From positions 15,251,402-15,315,401 of the forward strand of contig JAJEKV010000006.1 in NCBI GenBank assembly GCA_021234155.1: a stretch of DNA of 64,000 bases. The letters are read 5' to 3'. Shown here piece by piece: positions 11,283 through 22,345 of the stretch. Origin of the DNA: Isoetes taiwanensis. Its lineage: Eukaryota; Streptophyta; Lycopodiopsida; Isoetales; Isoetaceae. Below the pieces are notes generated by a model that had not been told where the DNA came from, did no database searches, and worked only from the letters and a program-made list of their open reading frames with translations. Both the position numbers and the translations under genes were made by a program. Within the stretch, counting starts at the first letter, position 1, and every line of letters starts with the position of its first letter.

Positions 11283-12427
11283 TTGGAGGCACCAGTCCCT
11301 CCATCTGAAGAAGAAGTCTCCTTTGTTTTGGATGTGGCAATTGAAGAACTTAGGAAGAAAAGTGGCAAACCAGAAGCCATCATAGAAGATGCAAAACCAA
11401 AAGTGGCTGGAGATTTGAAAGGCTTGTGGGATAAATTTGTGGGAGATGAGGAGTTATTAGAGGGTGTTTTTAAAGACCAGGTACTTCATAAGGAAGAGTT
11501 AGAAACAAGGGATCAGGAAACAACATGCAAGGTTACAGAAAGCAAGATAGAAAATGTTGAGAACAAAACAACATGCAAGAGTTCTGAAAGCATACCAGAG
11601 GATGGTGATCTGCCACGAAGAAGATTATATGTGGACATAGAAGGAAAAGTAGGAGAGTTTGAGTTTACTCAGCTGTTAGATGTGGAGCTCGAGAAGTTCA
11701 ATGATTTCTTCATGGAAAAAGAAAAGGAGTATGTGATTAGACTACAGGTAACAATCCTCACTCTTAAGTTTGGATGCATATGCTTGGATGTACTCTATTT
11801 TCTTCATCCTAATATAAGATGGCACTGATATGTCTGTCTTATCTTCAGGGATTTTATTTGGCTATTAACACTTTCAAGTACATGCTCATTGGTTGTACTC
11901 ATATTGAACAATGTTATGTTTACTTTTGTTAAATCAAAACATTCTTGATCTGATCAATTTGGATTGTCTTCTCAACAAAATGATCAACAAGTTGATGTTT
12001 CCCATGCAATGTTTGGCATTTACATGATAAAAGAGCAAGTGCAACACAGCTCTTCATGTTACTATTGTCTGTAGCATATTTGGCACAGATGCTTTACATG
12101 CATTATATTGTTGTGAAAGTCTTCGCTAAGTCGTTTATGTAATAGCCCTTAGTATTATTTGCAGGAGCTGAAGGATAGAACAAAGAAGATAAAAGAGCGG
12201 CAGGATGCTAATGATGAGAACAATGGTCAGGAGTTGATAAATATATGGAAGGCAGTTGTCACTTTATACGGGAAAATGGTCTTGTTGGAAAATTATAGCT
12301 CCTTGAATTATATAGGTAATAACCGAACAGTTACCTATGCATTAGTCCAGATTTCTTATAACTCTCCCATCCTTTACAGGTTTGGTCAAGATATCGAAAG
12401 CACTAATCCGATCCAATTTACATTAAC
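11283..12427 (+). pseudogene. SPX1-like gene fragment, chimeric and 3'-truncated
   Basis: Three exons can be drawn. Exon 1 ends at 11747 before GTAACA. Exon 2 is 12165-12315, after TTGCAG and before GTAATA. Exon 3 starts at 12380 after TTACAG. The spliced frame gives LLDVELEKFNDFFMEKEKEY, then ELKDRTKKIKE, then KMVLLENYSSLNYIG and LVKI. This follows the second half of the SPX domain of plant SPX1-type phosphate sensors, which bind inositol pyrophosphates. The intron positions (after LQ and within NYIG) look authentic. After LVKI the frame loses similarity and stops at 12427. The N-terminal part of exon 1 (from 11283) lacks the usual KFGK...LPEWRDKF start of SPX proteins and is instead an acidic segment I do not recognise. 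The gene is therefore a chimera or remnant and is unlikely to sense phosphate. Confidence 0.7.
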
Positions 12428-12529
12428 AAATTATTGTAGCCAAATAAAATCAAGAAAGAGGATCTGTAGGAGTTAAGAAGTCGTGAAGTATGCAAGGGCA
12501 GAGATTATATTTCATTCACATGCAGGGCC

Positions 12530-12660
12530 TAAGAGTATTTGGTGATTTTGAAGCATTTGAAATTTGAAGGAAACTCATGTTCTAGTTCTCAAGGGCATTT
12601 GGGAAATTCAAAGAAAACTTAAGGGCATTTGGGAAATTAATGTAAATCTTAATGGCATTT
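12530..12660 (+). repeat. Short tandem repeat, AAGGGCATTTGGGAAATT
   Basis: Three to four imperfect copies of the 18-bp unit lie just downstream of the SPX fragment, with decayed neighbours up to about 12790 (AAGGGCATCCCAGAAAATT and AAGGGTATTTTG). Confidence 0.65.
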
Positions 12661-12849
12661 GAATAATTTTAAAAGATACAATACTTTGTATTTTTTTTTT
12701 TTTTGTATTTTGACCAAGGGCATCCCAGAAAATTATCAAAACTCAGGGGTATGTGGTAAAATTTGTCCAAACATAAGGGTATTTTGTAGTTTTCCCCTTG
12801 TTTCTATTGCAAGCAAGGATTTCATAGACCATGGAATACAACATAAATG

Positions 12850-13310
12850 ACAATCTGACAATTGTCGAATCTACATCAAAACTGCATTTTATCCATTTAG
12901 TCAAGCCATTATAGCGAAAGTTCCATTGTTATTGTTACATTGATGTTTATGGGCCCATATCTTCCTTGGAAACCAGAAGGTGCCTTTAATGTATATCCCC
13001 TTTGGACCATACAATGCGAAATGCAATAAGTGCACCATTATTTACTTTTCTCTAGAATATGTGTGACGTTGTGCTATATGATTTTCAGGCCTTAAATTTA
13101 GATCCAATGCATATGTTGAAAATGACGTACTATACATAGATTTTTAACACTCAAAAATATGTGCATGCCTTTACCTTACCTACATAATATTAATTCTCAT
13201 GTATATTGCATTACCTTTCTTTACGGTGGGTTTGAAAATAGCTTTAAAGGTATCTGCAATAATGGACGTGGTGAAATGATATGAAATATTGTATTATTAT
13301 GTTTATAAGG
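12850..13310. other. No gene seen
   Basis: AT-rich sequence with only short ORFs and no motif I can support. Confidence 0.5.
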
Positions 13311-13311
13311 G

Positions 13312-13665
13312 GCCATTCACACCGGCGGTTAGGTTAGGTCTAGTTAAGAAAAATTAACTAGCTTATTAAACCTAACTATAACAATTATATTCGCACCTAA
13401 AAAGGTTAGGTTTCAGTAAAATCTTTTAACCTAACTACGAGTTAAGTCTATAGTTAAGTTGGCAATTTTTAACCTAACAGTTTACATCGGTGGTTGTTCA
13501 GACATGGCACATTAAGTTACTGTTAACTGCAATGTTAACAAAATTGCCTTCAGACCAACCTTCGGTTAAGTTACAATTTTAACTTAACCAAACTGCTTTC
13601 AGATATATCTTCAGTTAAGTTTATAGTTTTAACTTAACCAGCTTCAAAGATCCTTTATTAACCTG
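13312..13665. mobile_element. Foldback-rich, MITE-like segment
   Basis: GGTTAGGTTAGG at the left and TAACCTAAC near 13475 are inverted. Further on, GGTTAAGTTACAATTTTAACTTAACC (13562-13590) and a similar GTTAAGTT...AACTTAACC unit (about 13614-13640) are each self-complementary. CACACCGGCGG near the left edge has a loose partner, ACATCGGTGG, at about 13485. There is no ORF. I read this as one or two decayed foldback elements; exact ends are unclear. Confidence 0.4.
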
Positions 13666-14111
13666 TTTTCAAAAGAAATTCTGATTTACTTTACATGAAA
13701 ACCTATAGTTACTTCACATTAGCAGACAATGCACATAAATACATATATACTTTTTATAACCATTCAAAGTATTGATCAAGTAAAAGACAATGAGAGAACT
13801 GATATTAGAAGCAACAAAGAATTCGTTACTCAAATTAATCTGCAGGTTGTATTATTTCAAAGTGTGTACAATCTATTGCACCAGCTGCAAAACAAAAAAT
13901 AACAATCACATGTTAGCATAGAGAAGCATAAATTCTGTCAAAATTATTCTTTAACTATCAATCACTACCGAGATACACCCTGTAGAGATAGTATTGTTCA
14001 ACTTTCCAGCCTTCATGCTACAAAAAACAGAGTCCAATACAATTGCCCAAACACAAATAATAACCAGGCATGATTCCAACCCATTACAGTATTTCAATAA
14101 AATAGATTCAA

Positions 14112-15445
14112 TCCTAGTCATAGGGTACAACCCATAAGATGCCTTTCCCTGGTTTCATAAGATGTCACTGGATAACTATGCATAAGTACAGAAAGATGAC
14201 TTTCCCTGGTGATCCGTCCATGCAGAGGTCTCTTTCTTGATAGATCAAAAATCTACCGTCTCTGATGATTATTCCTGAAGCAGCAATACCCCTGGTACCT
14301 CATCAATCACATTTGCAGATAAAAATAGATAAATGCCCAGCTTCAAGCTTTAAGCTTCAAGCGAAAGTAGAAGGGATTTTTTCTCAGATCAATAATCCCA
14401 TAGTAGATAAATATAGGCTGAAAATGACAACATATGATGGTAGAACAAGCATTTAGCAGTAGAAGGGATTATTTCTCAGATCAATTCTATATGGTCACCT
14501 GCCAGATCTTAGGACATCAACTATATTTTATGCAAAATATCTATAGTCTAGGAAAAATGCCTGCAAACTGCACCATCTGCAGCCATGCCATATTGCAGAT
14601 TTTGGAATTTGTGCTTCACACCAGTTTCTCTTTAAGAGACTGATCTATGAGAGAGCTATTTGCTTGTCATGTTAACGGGATTTCCTGTGCATGTCAACAT
14701 ATTTTTCTCAAATCTCCTGCACATGACTTGTCACAGATAGCCATGTGTGTCCTATAAAGGCTTGCTCCATGTATTGTATCAGTAATAATACAAAATTTTA
14801 ATTGTCCCATCCCCTATGCCTAGCTCTGCATATGTGCATGAGCAAAGGCGAATGCTGTGCTGATTCTATGCTTAGTTGGTGCTTATTTAAAGAATTTAAA
14901 ATCATAGTCTTTTTACCATATAACATACAACTATGCTACAAGACCACTGGTGATTTGTTTAAACCTTTTTAAAGTCAAACTAAAGTAGATCATACTACCT
15001 AAGGATCAAAGGCTTATTCTGAGCTCTGTATTCTTCCTATGCCTGTCCAAAAACAGAAGTATGTTCACCCCTGGCTTATACAAGGATAGTTGTTAATTTC
15101 TTGTACTACGCAGCCTTTTAAAATAAAAACCTACTGCATTTCCTAGGGCTAGGGGCATATCCTAGTCATAATGCTGCTCAACCCTAGTCATAGGGTACAA
15201 CCCATCAAGTTAGTGCAGTACAATCAGCAATAATGCTACTGTACCAACTAGGCCAGAGAATACTATATCTTAAACTGCATGATCTTAGAACTATATTTCT
15301 AAATTGGTGATAAAAACCAATTATGCAGAATATTGTATCTTAAACTGCATGGTGCCTTGCCAATACTGCAAATGCCATTCTACCACCTGATTATTCCTGA
15401 AGCAGCAATATCCCTGGTTACCTCATCAATCACCTTTGCAGATAC
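14112..15445 (+). repeat. Local segmental duplication, offset about 1.07-1.12 kb
   Basis: CCTAGTCATAGGGTACAACC occurs at about 14115 and 15183. A longer match starting GATTATTCCTGAAGCAGCAA occurs at about 14267 and 15387 and continues through CTCATCAATCAC and TTTGCAGAT. The order is kept, so a segment of at least 250 bp was duplicated and then diverged. No gene is seen inside. Confidence 0.65.
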
Positions 15446-15699
15446 ACTTTGCCCTAAGATACCTTTGCAGATACCTTTGCCCTAAGATACACTTATAGAT
15501 AAATCTTATGGCCTTTAGGATAAATCTTTAAGCATTTAGGATGCATGGCAGAGTTTAAGCATCTTTATGCTACTGTACAAGTTAGGCCACAAAACAGAGT
15601 CCAATGTATGTGTCTAATGCAGATCTTTGCAGAGATGGCAGGGCTTTGCATAGCTATGTGTTAACGAGCTTTGTCACAAGGCAAGTAGGTTCATGCTCA

Positions 15700-16030
15700 C
15701 GTTTTCAGAAATGGGCTGGGCAATAATGTCTTCTTAGGAAATTTATTATATGGGAAGTGGTCCAGTGTAACAGGTGCAATATTACTATTCATCAGTATGA
15801 TACAGAGATTAGTCTCATGGAATACTATGATTTTTGCCTATGTGCAACACGAACTGCATGCCCAATCTCTCATCCTTTTCCATGAAATGGAGCTGGCAGT
15901 TAAAATGCATAGAAGCACAGGAAGCCTAGAAGAAGCAGGGAATAATTTCTATAAGATGCAGCGTTTAGGCATAGTATCATGGAATCTTACATATACTCAT
16001 CATGGTTTGGATCATCAAACTCCACAATTT
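15700..16030 (+). pseudogene. PPR (pentatricopeptide repeat) gene fragment
   Basis: A 79-codon frame (15797-16036) contains RLVSWNTMIFAYVQHELHA and then FHEMEL, the signature of a PPR motif in PLS-type organelle RNA-editing proteins. A second partial motif follows (GSLEEAGNNFYKMQ then IVSWN). Upstream bases from about 15715 encode a poorer match (GLGNNVFL). Only about three motifs are recognisable and the frame ends early, so this is a remnant. Intact family members have ten or more motifs and an organelle transit peptide. Confidence 0.65.
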
Positions 16031-16334
16031 TTTTAAAAATTGCATTTATAGAAAGGCAGTTAGAGATGCAGATAGAGCATTCGCACTTGATCTAGAGCAT
16101 TAGCACTTGATCCTATACACTGGAAAAGTCCTTTGGGAACAGTTAGAGCTTTCTGTGGATTACAACAGCATAGATTGGCCTATGATACAATCATTGTTTG
16201 GATCAATCTCCGAAGATAATGTACATGTAAAGGCTTTGATCCTACCCTGTAAAGCTTTCTGTCACAGTCAAGGTTCAGAGAATTGGTCCAACTACATCTT
16301 AAACTGCATGGTGCTCATGACATTAACTTCAAGC

Positions 16335-16790
16335 CTATAGTAAGACAAAGAAATACTTTGACAGAGAAAGGGTCCACGCAAATTTACAACACATGCTTAT
16401 CATCTCCGTGTTCATTGAAATCAAAATTAATATCACTAATATGCAGCACATAAGATTTGATGAGTAATAAGATTTGATCGGGCTGCCATGAGCTATCTCA
16501 TTACTTCCATATGTTGGGGAGTGACATGATGGAGGACTAGATGTAGAATCAGAAGCAAATCCATGAGCATTGCTATTGTATGTAACAGCAAGATTCATGT
16601 TCCCAACTACAGAAAGGTTCATGCTCAAAATCCTGCTGCTGGACTACAGGAGCCTTTGCATATGCATTTCTCTGCCATAAATCTGGTTGCTGCTGAGCAA
16701 TGGCTGCTACCCTGGCAAATGCATTGTTATGCTCAAGTGGCAAGCTTGTCCCCCCTGTCCCCCCAAAATGTGGCGTTGCATCCACCACTT
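16335..16790 (-). pseudogene. Unidentified coding-like fragment, minus strand
   Basis: Two overlapping minus-strand frames (16788-16573 and 16628-16335) look like one coding region with a frameshift near 16620. The first gives EHNNAFARVAAIAQQQPD and LWQRNAYAKAP. The second gives NSNAHGFASDSTSS then CHSPTYGSNEIAHGSP. The Gln/Asn/Ser-rich composition is typical of a transcription-factor or other regulatory linker, but I recognise no domain. Its upstream end meets the left terminus of the large element at 16783, so the host fragment may have been cut by that insertion. Confidence 0.35.
16763..16776 (+). repeat. Left 14-bp direct repeat flanking the large element
   Basis: CCAAAATGTGGCGT occurs here and again, identically and in the same orientation, at 30361-30374. 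It lies six bases outside the left inverted repeat at 16783. Confidence 0.6.
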
Positions 16791-16798
16791 TTGTGGTA
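16783..16798 (+). repeat. Left terminal inverted repeat (putative)
   Basis: CACCACTTTTGTGGTA; pairs with 30345-30360 with one mismatch. It is itself partly palindromic (CCAC...GTGG). Confidence 0.5.
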
Positions 16799-16938
16799 TG
16801 AAAGTATAATTATGGCACCGCTCAGCTGCCGGTATTTAAGAATAGAGTCCCGCTCAGCTGTGGGGGAAATTCTAATTTCAAAAACTAAAATTCAAATTCA
16901 AATTCCTATTCTTTGGCCCCTTCCTGTTCTTTGCCTGA

Positions 16939-19815
16939 GGGGACTTTAATGGAAGGACTGCTAATAAACAAGCATCAGTTCTCAATTGCGATGGGGAGCT
17001 CATATGGATGGAAGAGATGGACGAGACTGAATTGCAGGTAGCAGGATGGGCCAGACAATCAGAGGATAAAGCATATACAACACAAATGGGCAAAAGGCTA
17101 CTAGATATGTGTAGTGGGCTGGACCTCAGAATTTTTAATGGTTTGAGCAGATTTCCAGGATCTGGGAAGTGCACATGTAGAGGAAAAAGTGTTGTAGATT
17201 ATGTCATTGGTGGGGAACAGGTCGCACAGAAGATCTCAAAGTTAACAGTTTGGGAGCAACAACCAGAATCAGATCATGTACCAATCTCATTCCAGTTGCA
17301 AATAGGTTGCCAGATAAAACCCGTTGGGAAAAATCAGCAGATACATGGTGTACGAGTGGATGCTAAAAAAGCAGATATGTATCAGAAGGCATGCGAGGAA
17401 GGAATACCAGGATTGGGAAACATAATGCATGCAGTTGATATGGATAAACAGATTACACACCTTCTCTTAGATGCTGCGGATAGATGCTTTACCCATAAAC
17501 GAAAAGCAAAGGGGCTCCCATGCAATAGTTGGTACGATGTGGAATGTAAATCCAAGCGCAAGGAATACAGGAATGCGAAAGGAGATAGCAAACAATTAAG
17601 GAAGAAAGAATATGTTTCTCTGGTCCGGAAGAAAAAGAGGTCATTTTTGAAACAGCGTCAGACAAAGCACATAGAAGAATTGATAAAAGAACCCAAAACC
17701 TTTTGGAAAAGATTGAAAAAGCAGTCTACAGATGCTCCTAATATTGATGCCATGGATTTATTCCAACAGGTTAGGAAACTATATCAGTTAGAAGGAATGG
17801 AGACGCAGATGACACTGGAAGTAGATAAGATACAACCTTTTGTTACAGCGGAGGATGTAGCTGAAGGGATTCGTAAAATGGCCAATGGTAAGGCAGCAGA
17901 TGCAGGGGGCCTCGTGGCTGAATTGCTAAAATGGGCTGGGGACCAATTGGTGGAACCAATCACGGGAATGTTTAACATGGCCATGTCCGAAGGTTTCCCA
18001 ATCACATGGCAGATCAACCGAGTAGTGCCCGTCTTCAAGGGAGGAGATAAGTCTGACGTCAGCAATTATAGGACCATCCTGATATCTAGCATATTTTCCA
18101 AGCTCTTTGCATCTATATTGGAAACAAAGATAAATAGCTGGGCTGAAGAACATGATTTGAGAGCTAAAGGGCAAGCAGGTTTCAGGTGAGGACACTCCAC
18201 TATCGATCACCTAGTCACGATCAAGGTAGCAATGGAGGCAGTAAAGGGTAAGAAAAAGCCTCTTTATCTTGCATTCATTGATTTTAGTAAAGCATTCGAT
18301 ATGGTACCCAGAGAATGTCTGATGGAGAGAATGAGAAAACTAAACATTCCAGTGGAGTATCGAGATGCGACTAGACTGCTATATGAAAAAGTGTTTGTGG
18401 AACTGTCCTTCCCTTTTAAAAATGCATGTAAAGATGTGGTAGTGAGTAATGTTGGTGTTAAACAGGGCTGCCCCTTATCTCCCACGCTATTTGGACTGTT
18501 CATAGACGGTCTGGAAGAGTGGATTGTGGAGCATGACAGCTCAGGAACCCCCATTGCAGGATATGTTTTGGCTCTTCTACTATATGCAGACGATGTGGTG
18601 CTTATATCCAGGCAAAAAATAGGGCTTCAAAGGCATCTTGACAGGTTAGCAGATTTCTCGGATTCAATGGGTATGAAAGTAAATTTGGAAAAGTCTAAGA
18701 TTATGGTGGTGGGTTCTAAAAAACGTTGTGACTTTTATTATAAAAGGGAGAAAATGGATTCTGTGGATACATACAAATATCTTGGTCTGGTGATTGACAA
18801 GAATTTTAGGTGGAATAAATGCATTGAGCAGAGAACAAATGGTGGTTTAAAATCTCTTTATGCGATGCAGAGGAGTTGCGGTAAAGCACATGTGCTGAAT
18901 ATGAGTATGAAAAAAATGTTGTATAAGGTTCTGGTGCAATCGGTTGTTCTTTATGGTTGCGAAGTATGGGGGCCCGGGTTACCAGCATGCCTATGGATTC
19001 AGATTGAGAAAATTCAAAAGAGATTTCTGTGCACCGAATTAGAAGTGAAGACTCAAACCCCATACGAGATGATGTTGGCAGAGTGTGGAATGATCCCATT
19101 GGAAGGAGAAGCACTTGTTCAAACGTTGATTTATGTAAATAAAGTACGAGCCATGGATGAAAACAGGTTGCCTTACCTTGCAATGAAAGAGAGTGAGACA
19201 AACGGGTGGTACAGACATATAAAGGAGTGGTTGCTGAAATGGAACATGAATATAGAGGAATGTCCACATAAAGAGGTACGAGAATGGGTGATTACAGGTA
19301 TTCGTGCATCTCTGTGGAACAATCCAAAAACAAAAATGGAGGCCTACCGCACTAATATGAACCCCATGTTACGGGAAGCAGCGTACTTGAAAAGTGATAT
19401 GTCTGTGCTGAAACGAAAAGAGATATCGAGAATGCGTCTGAGCTCCCACCATTTGAGCATAGAAGAAGGTAGATGGAAGAACATTCCCAGGGATCGTCGG
19501 CTGTGTAAGGTTTGTGGACAAGATGAGATAGAAGATGAAGCACATGCTCTTCTGCTATGTCCAGCCTATGAGACTTTAAGGAAACGATATGGAGTACAAG
19601 GCACATTACTAGACTTGTTTGGTTTACCCCCTTCAACTATTGGGAATTTTATTATAGATATGATTAATATTAGAAAAGCATGTATTTCTAGTTTATATAT
19701 GATACTACATGATGATGATCATGAGAGAGGAGAGTTAAGGATAACAGATGATGCTTCTGACTGTGGAAGCACATCGGATGATTGGCTTGATGTAGAAGAT
19801 AATTTGAACGTCTGA
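16939..19815 (+). pseudogene. LINE ORF2: endonuclease C-terminus and reverse transcriptase, one nonsense codon
   Basis: One reading frame covers the whole span apart from a TGA at 18187-18189. Order of parts: endonuclease end (GDFNGRT at 16939, then SDHVPISFQLQ near 17271); linker; RT motifs VFKGGDKSDVSNYR (about 18031), LAFIDFSKAFD (motif A, 18268), GVKQGCPLSPTLFGLF (motif B, about 18454) and LLLYADDVVL (motif C with the YADD catalytic pair, about 18577); then a C-terminal zinc knuckle CKVCGQDE...EDEAHALLLC of the CX2C-X9-HX4C type near 19507. No RNase H domain is seen. The nonsense codon follows AGFR and precedes GHSTIDHL; the usual residue there is a basic one, so a single base change explains it. 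RT copies RNA at a nicked target. This copy is young but dead. Confidence 0.85.
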
Positions 19816-19850
19816 TAGACCTGATGGTCTCAGTAGACGTAATATTAAAA

Positions 19851-19870
19851 CATTTCATTTCATTTCATTT
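19851..19870 (+). repeat. LINE 3' tail, (CATTT)4
   Basis: Four CATTT units follow AATATTAAAA and end exactly where the transposase leader begins. Such short tandem tails are typical of some LINE 3' ends in place of poly(A). Confidence 0.7.
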
Positions 19871-20939
19871 GGCTCCCTCCCTGCTGCGACCTCCAATCCA
19901 TTGTGGATATGGATGTTAATGAGGTAATCTGTACACAAACCGGCATTTCAGACAGGAGAAAACGAAGAAGAACCAAGGAACAAGAAATGTTGAAGAAAAG
20001 ACGCCAGAGGAAAAGAAGAAGAGAAGAAAAATTGGAGCTTGCAGAATTGGCAGAAGGATCCGGTTCATCAAGAAGTGCAAGCAGTAAACGCCGTATTGTC
20101 CTTAGTTTGCTAACGTCTTTCCATAAACAGACCAAAAGAATGGAGGATGGCACGAAGAAAGAAATTTTACTTGATTTTTTGAGGGATAAAACATTGGAAA
20201 AATTCATAGGTGAAGAATTAAAGGATTTGGAAGCCAAGAGCATCGTTATAAGGAGCCTCTGGGACTCCATGCAGACTGTCAAACTCTCTACCAGCAATGA
20301 CTACCTAGCAGCCAAGAATAGCTGCCTTGCAATGTCTGTACCACGCCGTGCAGATTCTGAAACAAGTGACAAAATCAGCCAGCGAGATCTTGGAAAGGTA
20401 TTAGGTGTTCACCCAAGAAACACGCAAAAAAGGCAAAAAAAAAGAGGGAAGAGATCGATTACAATGGTGGGAAATGGGTTTCTTACAAGAGGGCTAAAAG
20501 ATTCGATGCAATTTCAGATGAACATATAGAAAAGATTCAAAAATTTTGGATTGAGAACACCAGAGTGTCTCCTAACACAAAGGATGTTAGAACTAGAAGA
20601 TTGGAGAGAAATGTAAGAGAAGAACATGCTGCCCACTATCCGGAGGAATCTGGGTTAGTTTATTTTCATTAATCATGTTTTCTTAGTTATGGTGCTTAGT
20701 ATGGTGGTGCATGTGGTGGTTATTGTGTTGTATGATTGATTGTGGTGTCTTGTATGCAAACATGTGAATTGTGTGTAGCTATAACTAACTGATCCTGAGA
20801 TACAAATTTTTGTTGAATAAAGACAACTGTTGGAAAGTATGATATATTAAAAAAAGGATCTTACAAAATTTGGCTTTACAAAATTTGGCTTTCCATTGAA
20901 AGCTCTGTACCCGAGAACTAAATTTACATGCATGATTTC

Positions 20940-21527
20940 CTAAGCAACAGGAAATGCTGGTATGACTGGCTCGAGAACTGGTGCATCCAAAATTATTGTT
21001 TTCTGCACTAAAGCATCTAAGCTTTCTCTGATCATCCTGAATTTAACGGGGATGAGGTTTGCCGGTGCTTCCTCGCATCCCCGGTGGTAAGTACGCATAA
21101 TTACGCGGTAAAATCGGCCAAGAGTCGAGGCGGACAAGTGACGAGAGAACAAATATACCGGTACCTTGCGGCAAAGATGTAACATAAGCTCATGAACTCT
21201 GTCTAAGAGCTCTCTTCCTGTCAATCTGACTCCAAGCATAGCCATTGAAGGCCCAGCATCCAGCCTGTTGTATGCCTTTAGGTTTGATTCGAAATCAGCA
21301 AAGAAGGTGGATTTAGGCATATCCACCTTCAGAGATTTATCACGAGCCCTGTTTAACATGTGCCGAATGCCCTCCTCGCTCACCCTACAATAGCCGTAGT
21401 GATCTCTGAACATCCCTCCTACCATGTTGCCGGAATGAACTTCTTCGATTTGGCGCGAATTGGGAATGAAACGCCAAAAATCAGACGTAGGAACAGGATT
21501 TAGGACCCAGATCCTTTTCTAATGATT
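20940..21527 (-). CDS. Unknown protein ORF, antisense within the transposase intron
   Basis: The annotated-length frame is 161 codons from ATG at 21425 to a stop at 20940. The frame stays open upstream to a TAG near 21527 and reads like protein there too (WVLNPVPT, DFWRFIPNS). The product has no low-complexity bias. Pieces include MVGGMFRDHYGYCRVSEEG, RLTGRELLDRVHELMLHL and RVIMRTYHRGCEEAPANL. Its codon and GC use (about half GC) differ from the AT-rich surroundings. I recognise no family. It could be a third protein of the large transposon, a captured host exon, or an old viral insertion; the sequence alone does not decide. No promoter or splice site was fixed, although an AG lies just before the upstream open stretch. 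Confidence 0.45.
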
Positions 21528-21627
21528 AGAAGAGGAATGTAATTATTATCAGGGTGTACGAATTTCAGAAGTGTTTATGAGAGCAGGCTAGGCAGATTTT
21601 TTATGTCAGACGAAATAGGATAAAAGT

Positions 21628-22345
21628 GATGTGATGTGATGTGTGGTGTCGTGATGGTGTGGTGTGGTGTGGTGTGGTGTGGTGTGGTGTGGTGTGGTTT
21701 GTGGTGTGGTGTGGTGTGGGTTGCGTTATGTCCATGGTGTCATGTGGGTGTGTGCATGTTAATGTATGATCTGGAGAATCTCCCCCCTCACCCCACCACA
21801 CCCCATCTATCCCACCACCATAGACTACCACCACATCTTTGCGACCACCACATTACCACCACATTACCACCACATGCACACACATCCCACCACATCCCAC
21901 GCCACACCCCTCCACCACCACCACCACACTCCACCACCACCACATCACACCACAATCCACAACACCACACCACACCACCACCACTACACCCCCCACCACA
22001 CTCCACCACCACCACACTCCACCACACACCACCACGACCACCCACACCCCACCACCACACTCCACCACACCACATCATAGCACCACACACCACCACCCCC
22101 CCCACCACCACCCACACACCACTCCACCACCACCACCCCCCCCACCCGCCCCACCACCACACCACACACCACTCCACCACACTCCACCACCACCCCCACC
22201 ACCACACCCCACCACCACCACACTCCACCACCACCCCCCCCACCACCACCACACCCCACCACCACCACACACCACTCCACCACCCCCCACCACCACAATC
22301 CACCACCACCACTCCCCACCACCACACTCCACCACCACATGGTGT
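21628..22345. repeat. Large microsatellite: (GGTGT)n then (CCA)n-rich
   Basis: On the plus strand a GGTGT pentamer array (21650-21720) is followed, after about 70 unique bases, by a CCACCA/CCACA array (21784-22340), then a mixed GGTGTG patch with a 45-base duplication (22336-22432). Strand composition switches inside, so the two halves are partly complementary. His/Pro/Thr-rich or Gly/Val/Trp-rich ORFs here are artefacts. The array lies inside the apparent transposase intron. Confidence 0.9.

Larger units (their letters stand above)
16939..19870 (+). mobile_element. LINE (non-LTR retrotransposon), 5'-truncated
   Basis: The coding frame opens inside the endonuclease domain at 16939 with the GDFNGRT motif and ends at 19815. 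A (CATTT)4 tail at 19851-19870 marks the 3' end. The 5' end is missing: the N-terminal half of the endonuclease and any ORF1 are absent, as in normal target-primed integration that stops early. It lies between the left end of the large transposon and that element's transposase start codon, so it inserted there later. No target-site duplication could be fixed by eye. Confidence 0.8.
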
